From: an uncultured Bacteroidota bacterium | Lineage (GTDB): Bacteria; Bacteroidota; Bacteroidia; UKL13-3 | DNA: 64,000 bases | Assembly (NCBI GenBank): GCA_903910445.1 | Contig: CAIVZR010000002.1 | Span: 23,409 to 87,408, forward strand | Direction: 5' to 3' | Shown here: positions 44,801 through 53,563 of the stretch, piece after piece | How positions within the stretch are numbered: the stretch's first letter is position 1 | Layout of the letters: every line of letters starts with the position of its first letter | Program-made: the position numbers and the translations under genes | The notes under the pieces: generated by a model | The model's database searches: none | The model's input: only the letters and a program-made list of their open reading frames with translations | Told to the model about the DNA's origin: nothing

Positions 44801-47503
44801 TTATTTACCAAAAGCCTCATTCAATATACTCTCCTGCTCTTGATTATGTATTTTATAATAACCTGTGGCGGGACTCGGACTTGGCTTTCTTGAAATTAAT
44901 TGTAATATTCTGTTTTCGTCTCGGCTAAGAAGATGCATCCAAGCACCCATGTTTTTGGGTTCCTCTTGAACCCAATAAAATGAAGCGTTTTTGTACTTCT
45001 TATAAATCGCATCCATGGCTTCTGCTGGCATAGGAAACAATTGCTCCAACCTAATAATAGCGATATCTTTTCGTTCGTCTTTTTGTTGCTTAGCCAACAA
45101 GTCGTAATAAATTTTTCCTGTACAAAACAATACACGATCCACCTTGGAGGCAACCGATGTGTAATTATCATCTATTAAAACCTGAAAACTTCCTGCCGTA
45201 AAATCATCCAAAGCACTTACACATAATGGGTGTCGTAACAAACTCTTGGGACTCATAATAACAATAGGTACCCTAAAATTACGGTGCATTTGTGTTCTAA
45301 ATAAATGATAGAGTTGTGCAGGAGTTGTGACATTACACACCATCATATTATTATTCGCACATAGCTGCAAAAACCTCTCTAAACGTGCGCTGCTATGCTC
45401 TGGGCCTTGCCCTTCGTAACCATGAGGCAACAACATAACCAGCCCGTTTTTTGTTTTCCACTTGGCTTCTCCACAACTTATAAATTGATCAATTGTAATT
45501 TGTGCTCCATTTGAAAAGTCGCCGAATTGAGCTTCCCATATGGTTAAACCTTTGGGCATAGCCATGGCATAACCATATTCAAATCCAAGCACACCATACT
45601 CACTCAAAATAGAATTATATACTTGAAATCTCGCTTGAGTATCGCTCAAGTGATTTAGGTATGAATACTCCTCTTCGCTATCTTCTCTTTTAATAATGGC
45701 ATGACGATGACTGAATGTCCCACGCTCTACATCCTGCCCAGAAAGCCTTACACGATAACCTTCATCGAGTAATGTTGCATACGACATTAATTCGCCCATA
45801 GCCCAATCATATCGATCATTCCCAATCATCGCTTTCCGATCAGCAAATAATTTTTCAATCTTATTAAATGGAACAAATCCTTCCGGTATCGTTGTGATTT
45901 TTTCGGCAAGCGCTAAAAACTTTTTCTTGCTAATTTGTGTTTTTACAGGTTTAAAAAAGTCAGCTTCAGTTGGGTTTTTATAATCTTTCCATAGATTATT
46001 GAAAATATTTTTCGGACTTACTTTTGCATTTTTCTTGGCTTCATCTAAATCCTTTTGCAAGAAGTTTTTAAAATCTTGTTCCACCATTTTGCTATAAGCC
46101 TCATCTATGCTGCCTTCTGCAATTAACTTTTCTGCATAAATATCTCTTGGGTTCTTATGATTCGCTATTTCTTTATAAAGAAGGGGTTGTGTAAAACGGG
46201 GTTCATCACCTTCATTATGACCGTATTTTCGATAACATAAAACATCAATCCATACATCTGTGTGGAATTTTTGACGATATTCTAAAGCCATTTTTGTAGC
46301 CAACACTACTGCTTCAGCATCATCACCATTAACGTGAAACACTGGACAAAGCGTGGTTTTAGCCACATCGGTACAATACGTGGAAGTACGTGCTTCAATA
46401 TAATTGGTGGTAAAACTTACTTGGTTATTGATTACGATATGAATGGTACCTCCTGTAGTAAACCCTTCAAGGCCTGCCATTTGAAGGGTCTCATACATAA
46501 TTCCCTGACCAGCAGCTGCGCCATCTCCATGAATTAAAATTGGCGCTATCTTACTAACATTTCCGTTGTATTTACGATCAATTTTTGCCCTTACAATTCC
46601 TTCTACTACGGGGTTCACCGCTTCTAGATGTGATGGGTTGGGGGCTAAACTTAAAACGACTGGTTTACCATTTCTCGCAAAAGTATCATGCGTATAACCT
46701 AAATGATATTTTACGTCTCCCTCAAAATTTTCTTCAGTATAGGATTCTCCTCCAAATTCACTAAAGAGTTCTTTAAACGATTTATTTAAAATATTGGTGA
46801 GAATATTTAACCTTCCTCGGTGAGCCATACCTATAGTAAACTCTTCAATTCCCAACTCCGCTCCTCTTTCAATTGTTTCGTTAAGCGCAGCAATACAGGC
46901 TTCTCCACCTTCAATACTAAATCGTTTTTGGCCAACAAATTTGGTGTTTAAAAACTGTTCTATACCAACAGCTTTGGCCAACATACCAAGTATTCTTTGC
47001 TTTTCATCTAATGAAAAACTTGGTTTGTTTAATGTCTTCTCCATTCGCTCCTTCAACCACTCAACCCGCTCTGGAACCCTAATATAAATATATTCAGCTC
47101 CTATACTCTGACAGTAGGTTTGTTCGAGTAAAGAAATTATATTTTTCAAAGTGGTTCTGCCTAAATCCACTTCATTTCCTGCTTCAAATTCTGTATCTAA
47201 ATCTTCATAGGATAATCCGTAATTTTCAATATTGAAGGTGGGAAAATATTGTCTTCTTACCCTAACCGGGTTAGTAAGTGTAAATAGATGTCCACGAATT
47301 CTATAATCTCGAATTAGGTGAAGTACTTGTATCTCCTTAATACTTAATGGTGAAGAACCATTTAATGATTGTTGTCCGAAGGCATATCCTTCGAAAAATT
47401 TTTGCCATCCAAAATCTACATTATTGGGGCTTATCTCATATTGCTGATAAAGGTGATCGATATAGGCATTTTCTGCATTGCTCAGGTAGCTTCGGGTATC
47501 CAT
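44801..47503 (-). CDS. sucA: 2-oxoglutarate dehydrogenase E1 component
   Basis: Thiamine-dependent decarboxylation of 2-oxoglutarate in the TCA cycle. About 900 residues from the ATG at 47503 (MDTRSYLSN); a TTG four codons upstream lies inside the promoter box. Landmarks: FGWQKFFEGY at the N-terminus, GMAHRGRLNIL, the ThDP motif GDGAAAGQG with INNQVSFTTN, and MLLPHGYEGQGPEHSSARLERFLQLC. E2 (sucB) is not adjacent on the downstream side; a flippase gene follows. Confidence 0.96.
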   Translation of the reverse strand: MDTRSYLSNAENAYIDHLYQQYEISPNNVDFGWQKFFEGYAFGQQSLNGSSPLSIKEIQVLHLIRDYRIRGHLFTLTNPVRVRRQYFPTFNIENYGLSYEDLDTEFEAGNEVDLGRTTLKNIISLLEQTYCQSIGAEYIYIRVPERVEWLKERMEKTLNKPSFSLDEKQRILGMLAKAVGIEQFLNTKFVGQKRFSIEGGEACIAALNETIERGAELGIEEFTIGMAHRGRLNILTNILNKSFKELFSEFGGESYTEENFEGDVKYHLGYTHDTFARNGKPVVLSLAPNPSHLEAVNPVVEGIVRAKIDRKYNGNVSKIAPILIHGDGAAAGQGIMYETLQMAGLEGFTTGGTIHIVINNQVSFTTNYIEARTSTYCTDVAKTTLCPVFHVNGDDAEAVVLATKMALEYRQKFHTDVWIDVLCYRKYGHNEGDEPRFTQPLLYKEIANHKNPRDIYAEKLIAEGSIDEAYSKMVEQDFKNFLQKDLDEAKKNAKVSPKNIFNNLWKDYKNPTEADFFKPVKTQISKKKFLALAEKITTIPEGFVPFNKIEKLFADRKAMIGNDRYDWAMGELMSYATLLDEGYRVRLSGQDVERGTFSHRHAIIKREDSEEEYSYLNHLSDTQARFQVYNSILSEYGVLGFEYGYAMAMPKGLTIWEAQFGDFSNGAQITIDQFISCGEAKWKTKNGLVMLLPHGYEGQGPEHSSARLERFLQLCANNNMMVCNVTTPAQLYHLFRTQMHRNFRVPIVIMSPKSLLRHPLCVSALDDFTAGSFQVLIDDNYTSVASKVDRVLFCTGKIYYDLLAKQQKDERKDIAIIRLEQLFPMPAEAMDAIYKKYKNASFYWVQEEPKNMGAWMHLLSRDENRILQLISRKPSPSPATGYYKIHNQEQESILNEAFGK

Positions 47504-47512
47504 ATAGTTATG

Positions 47513-47520
47513 CAAAGGTA
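47513..47520 (-). promoter_or_regulatory. -7 box of sucA
   Basis: TACCTTTG on the minus strand, perfect TAnnTTTG, nine bases before the ATG at 47503. The putative leader is only a few nucleotides. Confidence 0.6.
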
Positions 47521-47673
47521 AAAAATAGAAGGGCTTCTTTCTAAAAAGTTATTGGTCACAGTATTTTCGTTCTTAGTTGGCAATAATAATTGATTCTGAA
47601 ACCAGGTTACTTTGTTAGCTGAGTTTTTTTATTCTTGGTTTTTTTGGGTTAGTAGAAGATGTGTTCAATACCC

Positions 47674-47681
47674 TATTTTTG
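47674..47681 (+). promoter_or_regulatory. -7 box of the active M16 peptidase gene
   Basis: TATTTTTG, a perfect TAnnTTTG, four bases before the ATG at 47686. This favours the 47686 start over the in-frame ATG at 47659, which would lie upstream of the promoter. Confidence 0.55.
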
Positions 47682-47685
47682 CAGT

Positions 47686-48924
47686 ATGATAAATTTCACA
47701 AAGTTTACTTTGGAAAATGGATTGCGTGTTGTTCACCACTTGGATGAGAGTACTCCGTTGGCTGTTCTTAATGTGCTTTATGATGTGGGTAGCAGAGATG
47801 AAGACCCGGAAAAAACCGGATTCGCCCACTTGTTCGAACATCTTATGTTTGGAGGCAGTATCAATATTGAAGATTATGATGAGCCCTTGCAGCTAGTTGG
47901 AGGCGAAAATAATGCCTTTACCAATAATGATGTTACCAATTATTATATCCAGTTACCTGCCGATAATATAGAAACGGCCTTTTGGTTGGAAAGTGATCGA
48001 ATGTTATCCTTAGCCTTCAGCAAGGAAAGTTTGGATGTACAGCGTAATGTAGTTAGTGAAGAGTTTAAACAACGATACTTAAATCAACCTTATGGTGATG
48101 TGTGGCTCAAATTAAGACCCTTGGCTTACACTGTGCATCCATATCGTTGGGATACCATTGGAAAAGAATTAAGTCATATTGAGAATGCCTCTCTTCAGGA
48201 TGTTAAGGCCTTCTTTAAACGCTATTATGCACCCAATAATGCCGTTTTGGTAATTAGTGGTAATATCTCGCTTGAAAAAGCAAAAGAATTATGTCAAAAA
48301 TGGTTTGCCCCTATTCCAGCAGCAAATGTTCCACTTAGGGCGTTAACCCAAGAGCCTATTCAAACCGAGGCACGAAGTTTAACTATCACAAGCAAAGTGC
48401 CTGCTGATGCATTTTACCTTGCATTTCATGGTGTAAGTAGAAGTGATGAAAGTTATTATATCATGGACTTACTCACCAATATCATGGGGTTGGGTGAGTC
48501 GTCTCGTTTATATTATTCATTAGTAAAAGAGCGGCAATTATTTAGCAATTTTAGTTGTTACCATTTGGGTAGTTTTGATGAGGGATTGATTATTTTCAGT
48601 GGCAAAACAATGAATGGAGTTAGTTTACAAACTGCCGAAGAAGCTGTTTGGAATGAAATAGAAAAATTAAAGTTGGAAGGGTGTAAGGAAGAAGAACTAA
48701 CAAAAGTTAAAAACAAAATTGAAAGTAGCCATATTTATGAGATGATGAGCTTGTTAGAACGCTCCATAGCACTAGCTTTTGCTGAGGTTCAAGGCAATGC
48801 CAACACGGTAAATGAAGAGCTAACACATTTCAATAATGTTTCACGTGAAGATATCCAAAAGTTTGCAGCTGCATATCTAACAAAGGCTAACAGCAATACA
48901 CTCTATTACCAAAAGGCAAATTAA
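47686..48924 (+). CDS. M16B zinc metallopeptidase, catalytic subunit
   Basis: About 412 residues from the ATG at 47686 (MINFTKFTLENG). The inverted zinc motif H-x-x-E-H is present as HLFEH near residues 48-52, with the third ligand Glu about 75 residues later in NVVSEEF. Two-domain M16 fold; cytoplasmic or periplasmic location unclear as no signal peptide is visible. Works as a heterodimer with an inactive partner, here encoded at 49974. The two are normally adjacent but are split here by a 308-residue gene on the other strand. Confidence 0.9.
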   Translation: MINFTKFTLENGLRVVHHLDESTPLAVLNVLYDVGSRDEDPEKTGFAHLFEHLMFGGSINIEDYDEPLQLVGGENNAFTNNDVTNYYIQLPADNIETAFWLESDRMLSLAFSKESLDVQRNVVSEEFKQRYLNQPYGDVWLKLRPLAYTVHPYRWDTIGKELSHIENASLQDVKAFFKRYYAPNNAVLVISGNISLEKAKELCQKWFAPIPAANVPLRALTQEPIQTEARSLTITSKVPADAFYLAFHGVSRSDESYYIMDLLTNIMGLGESSRLYYSLVKERQLFSNFSCYHLGSFDEGLIIFSGKTMNGVSLQTAEEAVWNEIEKLKLEGCKEEELTKVKNKIESSHIYEMMSLLERSIALAFAEVQGNANTVNEELTHFNNVSREDIQKFAAAYLTKANSNTLYYQKAN

Positions 48925-48934
48925 TTAATGGTTT

Positions 48935-49849
48935 CTAAAAATATTCTATGGTTAGATTCATCCTGGTTTTTAATTCACCATTAATATAAAGTTTGATTTT
49001 TCTTGCGTTGCCTGTGCGATCGTAATCTGTGAAGTCTCTTTTTCTTGAAGTTTTAAGATTTTTATTTTCATCATATTCTTCTCGTAAATATTCATTCCCC
49101 TTTGTGTCGTAATAAAATTTATTCAGGCTCAAAAACTTGTTGTTTAAATCATAGTATCGCTCTGTCATTTTCTTTTTTGTTGAGCCATACTCATACAATA
49201 CATAACTCTTGTTTTGCGAGTATTGTTCCCTTAATTTGCATTTTAAGGTATCATATTCTGTATTGATGCTATCTCTTATCTTTCCGTTTTCATAATAATA
49301 GCATGCTATTAAATTACCTGAGTTGTCGAAGGAGTTTCGATAATCTGCCTCTTCATCTACTTGGTCATACCTGGTTTTAACTTCATAATTACATCTGCAT
49401 TCAATAACCTGTTTTTTATTATTATAAATGTAATGATATACCACCCCATCGGTATCTCCGTCGTCATACTGTAATTGCCAATTATATATTTCATAACCTG
49501 CCTCGTCATATTCGTAAAACTTTTCTTCATCTATTGTGCCTTTGTTATTGTATGAAGAATAATGCATTAAGAAATAACCCGTTGAATCATATTCATATTC
49601 TTCTCGATAATCCATCGTGCTATCCGAATTTTTACTTATCACCAAGGTATAATTTCCCAAAGCATTATAGTATTCTGTATCTGTCGAAATCCATTTGCCA
49701 CTTACTTCTAAAGTAGTACATTCAAATTCGTTATAAATTACCCAATGAACTTTTCCGTGAAGCGTTAAATCCTTTTCAGGAACATGTTTCTGGCCGATAG
49801 AATTTACGGATGCCAGAAGGTAAAGAATGAGTAAAAGGTTCTTTTTCAT
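48935..49849 (-). CDS. Secreted protein with Tyr/Asp-rich YD-like repeats
   Basis: About 304 residues from the ATG at 49849 (four codons after the first in-frame ATG). Signal peptide ends NSIGQ. The body repeats short units such as EYDSTGY, EYDEAGY, FDNSGN, YYDTKGNEY and EYDENKN, one about every 20-30 residues, resembling YD/RHS-type or toxin-antitoxin-associated repeats that form beta-hairpin arrays. Function unknown. It lies tail to tail with the catalytic M16 gene and head to head with its inactive partner. Confidence 0.5.
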   Translation of the reverse strand: MKKNLLLILYLLASVNSIGQKHVPEKDLTLHGKVHWVIYNEFECTTLEVSGKWISTDTEYYNALGNYTLVISKNSDSTMDYREEYEYDSTGYFLMHYSSYNNKGTIDEEKFYEYDEAGYEIYNWQLQYDDGDTDGVVYHYIYNNKKQVIECRCNYEVKTRYDQVDEEADYRNSFDNSGNLIACYYYENGKIRDSINTEYDTLKCKLREQYSQNKSYVLYEYGSTKKKMTERYYDLNNKFLSLNKFYYDTKGNEYLREEYDENKNLKTSRKRDFTDYDRTGNARKIKLYINGELKTRMNLTIEYF

Positions 49850-49858
49850 TTTGAATAA

Positions 49859-49866
49859 CAAACTTA
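49859..49866 (-). promoter_or_regulatory. -7 box of the YD-repeat gene
   Basis: TAAGTTTG on the minus strand, perfect TAnnTTTG, nine bases before the ATG at 49849. Confidence 0.5.
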
Positions 49867-49960
49867 CTCCTTTTTATTCGGCCTTTGGGAGCGGTATTAG
49901 GAAAAACCCATTTTGAACTTTTTATACTTCTCGTTTCAATCGGAATTCCTTACTATATCG

Positions 49961-49968
49961 TAACTTCG
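49961..49968 (+). promoter_or_regulatory. -7 box of the inactive M16 gene
   Basis: TAACTTCG, one mismatch to TAnnTTTG, five bases before the ATG at 49974. The same TTCG variant precedes purH and comM. Confidence 0.45.
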
Positions 49969-49973
49969 CAGCA

Positions 49974-51248
49974 ATGCTGAAACGTGCCACCCCTCCCCCA
50001 TTCAATGTTCCAGGAAATTTTATAATTCCTGAGGCAACGAGCTATCCATTAACTAATGGAAATGTTTTGTACGCTATCAATACAGATGCTGATGCGCTTT
50101 TAAAAATTGATGTTTATTTTCCTGCAGGAAGAATATTTCAAAGTCAAGCATCAATCGCCGCCCTCACAATGGATATGCTTTTTGAAAGTACCCAAAAACG
50201 GACAGCTATAGCATTAGCAGAAGCCATGGATTTTTTCGGCGCTTATACCGATTTTAATGTTCGTTCGGAATGGGCATCAGTAACTCTTTACACCCTTAAT
50301 AAACATCTGCAGAGCGTATTGCCTTTTTTTATTGAACTCCTAACGTTACCCGCTTTCAAACAAGAAGAGTTAGATATATTAATTGCCCGCGAAATTCAGG
50401 ATTTAAAAGTTGCATTAGAAAAGAATTCTGTTCTTGCACAGCATGAAGTAGCAAGAAGACAGTGGGGCAATGGGCATCCATGGGGTATGGTACCATCAAT
50501 TGAAAATTACCAAACTGTTTCCCGTGCAACAATACAAGAGTTTTTCGACCAACATTATAAGTTAGCAGAAGCCCAATTATTTGTGGCTGGTAATATTTCG
50601 GAAGAGACCATCAAAATCTTAAGTGATGCCTTTTCTGTAGGCCAGCATACAAAAAACACAATGTCGATACCGAAATTCAAGGCAGAAGTAAATACTGGTG
50701 AGTTTTTCCTACAAAGAGATGATTCATTGCAAGCCGCTATAAAGGTTGTTAGAAAACATATTCCTCGTACACATCCAGATTATAATGACACCCAAATGCT
50801 TAATCTTTTATTGGGGGGGTATTTTGGCTCACGTTTAATGGATAATCTTAGAGAAGAAAAGGGTTTTACTTACGGAATTGGGAGCAGTATAAGCGACTTT
50901 AGTACGGGTAGTGAGTGGAGTATTGGTACAGAAGTAAAAAATAGTGTAAAAGATGAAGCTGTATCTGAAATATTTAAAGAGATGAAACGTTTGATTGATG
51001 AGGAGGTTGATGAAGAAGAGCTCAGTGTGGCACGTAATTATCTATTGGGGCAAATATTAAGAAGCCTTGACGGTGCTTATAGCCAATTACGCTATGCGGA
51101 AACGGTCACTTTAAATGACTATTCGTATGAATTGCTTTATCGTGGGTTTGAAAGGGTAAAATCAATTACCCCAAAAGACATACAATTGGTAGCACAAAAG
51201 TACCTACAATCCAACGATTGGTTAACCGTTGTTTGTGGTAGTAAATAA
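49974..51248 (+). CDS. M16B peptidase-like, non-catalytic subunit
   Basis: 424 residues. Same fold as the protein at 47686 but with no HxxEH: the corresponding region reads MLFESTQKRTAIALAEAMDF. The conserved R/Y substrate-binding motif of the inactive subunit is intact in GGYFGSRLMDNLREEKGFTYGIG. This is the expected partner of the catalytic subunit. It has its own promoter box, which fits with the pair no longer being one operon. Confidence 0.88.
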   Translation: MLKRATPPPFNVPGNFIIPEATSYPLTNGNVLYAINTDADALLKIDVYFPAGRIFQSQASIAALTMDMLFESTQKRTAIALAEAMDFFGAYTDFNVRSEWASVTLYTLNKHLQSVLPFFIELLTLPAFKQEELDILIAREIQDLKVALEKNSVLAQHEVARRQWGNGHPWGMVPSIENYQTVSRATIQEFFDQHYKLAEAQLFVAGNISEETIKILSDAFSVGQHTKNTMSIPKFKAEVNTGEFFLQRDDSLQAAIKVVRKHIPRTHPDYNDTQMLNLLLGGYFGSRLMDNLREEKGFTYGIGSSISDFSTGSEWSIGTEVKNSVKDEAVSEIFKEMKRLIDEEVDEEELSVARNYLLGQILRSLDGAYSQLRYAETVTLNDYSYELLYRGFERVKSITPKDIQLVAQKYLQSNDWLTVVCGSK

Positions 51249-51269
51249 TTAGTTTAACTTTTTTTATTC

Positions 51270-53099
51270 TTGAAATCAATCCGAAAATTAATAGGACTCT
51301 TTTATAACAAGACAGCACTTGTTTTTGTTGTGTTCTTCTTTTTTTCGTTGCCTCTATTTTCAATCAATGGCCCTCTTAATCTTCGAAGGGGCTGTAAGGC
51401 ATTCAACGATTCAGATGTTGTAATTAAATGGAATCAACCTGTTGATGTTTGTGGTAGTTTCCAATCCTATCATATTTATGCACGAAAGGATTCTTTTTCT
51501 CCTTTTAATTTGATTGATAGCGTTAACCTAGTTACACAAACTCAATACACACACAAAGGGGCATTTCTGCTTGCTAATACTTGGCAATATTTTATAATAA
51601 TTCATTACGATTGCTCCGGACAGCCTACTATAAGCAGTGATACTATTACCATCGATCTTACTCAAACCGCAATTCAACTCATTGATAGTGTTAGTGTAGA
51701 TCCCATTTCTGGAAAATATACAATTGGTTGGAAAACCAATACAAGCTTGGATTTGGCCGGATACAAAATATATAGTGTTAGTGGCGCAAACAACATCATC
51801 ATTGGTGACGTTTCTAATTCAACAAAACTTTTTAATGATTTAAATTCTGATCCAAACAGCAATACAAGAACTTATTCCATTGCTGCGTATGATAGCTGTA
51901 ATAATATTACAGCCATTATTGACAAACACACACCTATTTTACTTTCAGTAAGTTTTGATAGTTGTAGCCGTGGTTTTTCTATTATGTGGAATTCATATAT
52001 TGGCTTCGCCGCATCGAGGTATGAAATTCTTGCAAGTATTAATGGTGGGGTATATTACACCCTAAAAACAATTAATGGATCATTAGCAAATTACAAAGAG
52101 TCTGTTTCTGACGCCGCATTTCAAGATGGTGATAATGTTTGTTTTCGTATACGTGTATTTGGAACAGTTACCCCTCTGGTCTCTTCTACAAGCAATACAG
52201 TGTGTTATATAATTAACTTTGTAAAGCAATCAGCAGTAAATTATATAAGTCAAATCAACGTTATCTCAAATTCAAAAATTCAAATCGGCTGGCTGACTGA
52301 TGATTATAATTTGATTTCAAAGCTAATCCTACAACAAAGTATCGATGGGGTTAATTTTAAGTTAAAGACGAGTCTAATTCCATCACAAAATAATATCACT
52401 ATCTTGGCCGATAGTTTACAAACCAACGTCCTGATTTATTATTATAGAATTATAATTTATAATACTTGTAATCAAATTCAAGATACTAGTTTGGTTTGCA
52501 ATTCAATTTTGCTTACTGCATTAAAAACCTCTTCAATATCCAACAAGCTCAACTGGAATAAATATAATGTGTTTGATGCTGGGGTAAATAGTTATGAAGT
52601 TTTTCAAGGCACTGGTGACCCATTATTTGGCCACACTTTTTCTTCGGTGAATACTACCCTCCCCGACTCTATTTATTATGACGACAATTTTTTTCCTCAA
52701 AATATATTAAACGATGGGGTATGTTATTATGTTGTTGCCATTGAAAATTCAGGCAACCGGTATGGGGTTAACCAGGCAAAATGTAAATCAAATGAAGTAT
52801 GTGTGCCTGGTTCGTTGGTTGTTTATTTTCCCAATGCCTTTAATCCAAATTCACAATACATAAAAAACACAGTGTTTAAGCCAAGCGGCGTTTATATCGA
52901 TTATCCTAATTCTTGGCTAAAAATTTATAATAGATGGGGAGAATTAGTTTACGAAACAAATGATTTGTTGTTGGGGTGGGATGGCAAAGATATGAATGGT
53001 TCACCCCTCCCATCCGATCAATATATTTTCTGTTCATTGATTGCGTCATTAAATGATAAAGATCAAAATATTAAAGGAATCGTAAATTTAATTCGATAA
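51270..53099 (+). CDS. T9SS-exported surface protein, type B sorting domain
   Basis: 609 residues, no ATG near the front: the frame starts at TTG 51270 after a stop at 51255, and the signal peptide (residues ~1-30, ending SLPLFS) is encoded directly after, so TTG is the likely start. Residues ~35-520 contain four to five fibronectin-III-like domains. Residues ~525-609 are a gliding-motility-associated (CHU_C, type B) T9SS sorting domain: FPNAFNPNSQ, KIYNRWGELVYET, WDGKDMNGSPLPSDQYIF. Ligand unknown. Confidence 0.8.
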   Translation: MKSIRKLIGLFYNKTALVFVVFFFFSLPLFSINGPLNLRRGCKAFNDSDVVIKWNQPVDVCGSFQSYHIYARKDSFSPFNLIDSVNLVTQTQYTHKGAFLLANTWQYFIIIHYDCSGQPTISSDTITIDLTQTAIQLIDSVSVDPISGKYTIGWKTNTSLDLAGYKIYSVSGANNIIIGDVSNSTKLFNDLNSDPNSNTRTYSIAAYDSCNNITAIIDKHTPILLSVSFDSCSRGFSIMWNSYIGFAASRYEILASINGGVYYTLKTINGSLANYKESVSDAAFQDGDNVCFRIRVFGTVTPLVSSTSNTVCYIINFVKQSAVNYISQINVISNSKIQIGWLTDDYNLISKLILQQSIDGVNFKLKTSLIPSQNNITILADSLQTNVLIYYYRIIIYNTCNQIQDTSLVCNSILLTALKTSSISNKLNWNKYNVFDAGVNSYEVFQGTGDPLFGHTFSSVNTTLPDSIYYDDNFFPQNILNDGVCYYVVAIENSGNRYGVNQAKCKSNEVCVPGSLVVYFPNAFNPNSQYIKNTVFKPSGVYIDYPNSWLKIYNRWGELVYETNDLLLGWDGKDMNGSPLPSDQYIFCSLIASLNDKDQNIKGIVNLIR

Positions 53100-53103
53100 C
53101 ACC

Positions 53104-53119
53104 TGTTCCACGTGAAACA
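53104..53119. promoter_or_regulatory. parS site 1 (ParB-binding), perfect match
   Basis: TGTTCCACGTGAAACA equals the bacterial parS consensus TGTTNCACGTGAAACA at every defined position. It bridges the 12-bp gap between two genes, with the GTG start of ybeY in its centre. ParB-parS complexes segregate chromosome origins. Confidence 0.85.
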
Positions 53120-53558
53120 CCAAACACCAAACATTACCCTTTATCGGGAAAAAGAAACCTTCAGGATTAGTGATATAAAAAAAATTAAAATATGGATAAA
53201 GAACATTGCCAAACAAGAAGGATATAAGATAAAGCAAATTAACTATTTCCTTGTAACAGACAAAACTCTGTTGGAAATGAACAAGTCACAATTAAACCAT
53301 GATTATTACACAGACATTATTACTTTTGACATGGGTCAAGGCGACAAATATATAGAAGGAGATCTATACATAAGTTATGATAGGGTAAAAGAGAACGCTA
53401 AAGTGTTCCACGTGAAACTAATTGATGAAATGAGGCGTGTGATGATTCATGGGGTTTTACACTTAATGGGGTATAAAGACAAAAAACCCGCCGAAATATT
53501 AGAAATGAGAAGCAAAGAGGATTACAGCTTAAAGCTTTATAAAAAAATAAATGGTTAG
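53112..53558 (+). CDS. ybeY: rRNA maturation endoribonuclease YbeY (GTG start in parS)
   Basis: Single-strand-specific zinc endoribonuclease for 16S rRNA 3' maturation and ribosome quality control. 148 residues. The zinc motif reads [11 protein letters not shown]; the family's third ligand is His (HGxLHLxGYxH), here Asp, a change I believe is common in Bacteroidota but cannot verify. [10 protein letters not shown] also fits. No earlier ATG exists, and the N-terminus fits homologues, so the GTG at 53112 is the start; it lies inside parS site 1. A second parS sits at codons ~98-103. Followed by mnmG after five bases. Confidence 0.92.
   Translation: MKHQTPNITLYREKETFRISDIKKIKIWIKNIAKQEGYKIKQINYFLVTDKTLLEMNKSQLNHDYYTDIITFDMGQGDKYIEGDLYISYDRVKENAKVFHVKLIDEMRRVMIHGVLHLMGYKDKKPAEILEMRSKEDYSLKLYKKING
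53404..53419. promoter_or_regulatory. parS site 2, one mismatch
   Basis: TGTTCCACGTGAAACT differs from consensus only in the last base. It lies inside ybeY exactly 300 bp after site 1, in codons for VFHVKL. Two such 16-mers in one 447-bp gene are very unlikely by chance. Confidence 0.75.
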
Positions 53559-53563
53559 TAAAT

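Noticed and set aside
46322..46345. GTGAAACA inside sucA as a parS site
   Set aside because: Only the right half matches; at least four mismatches in the left half.
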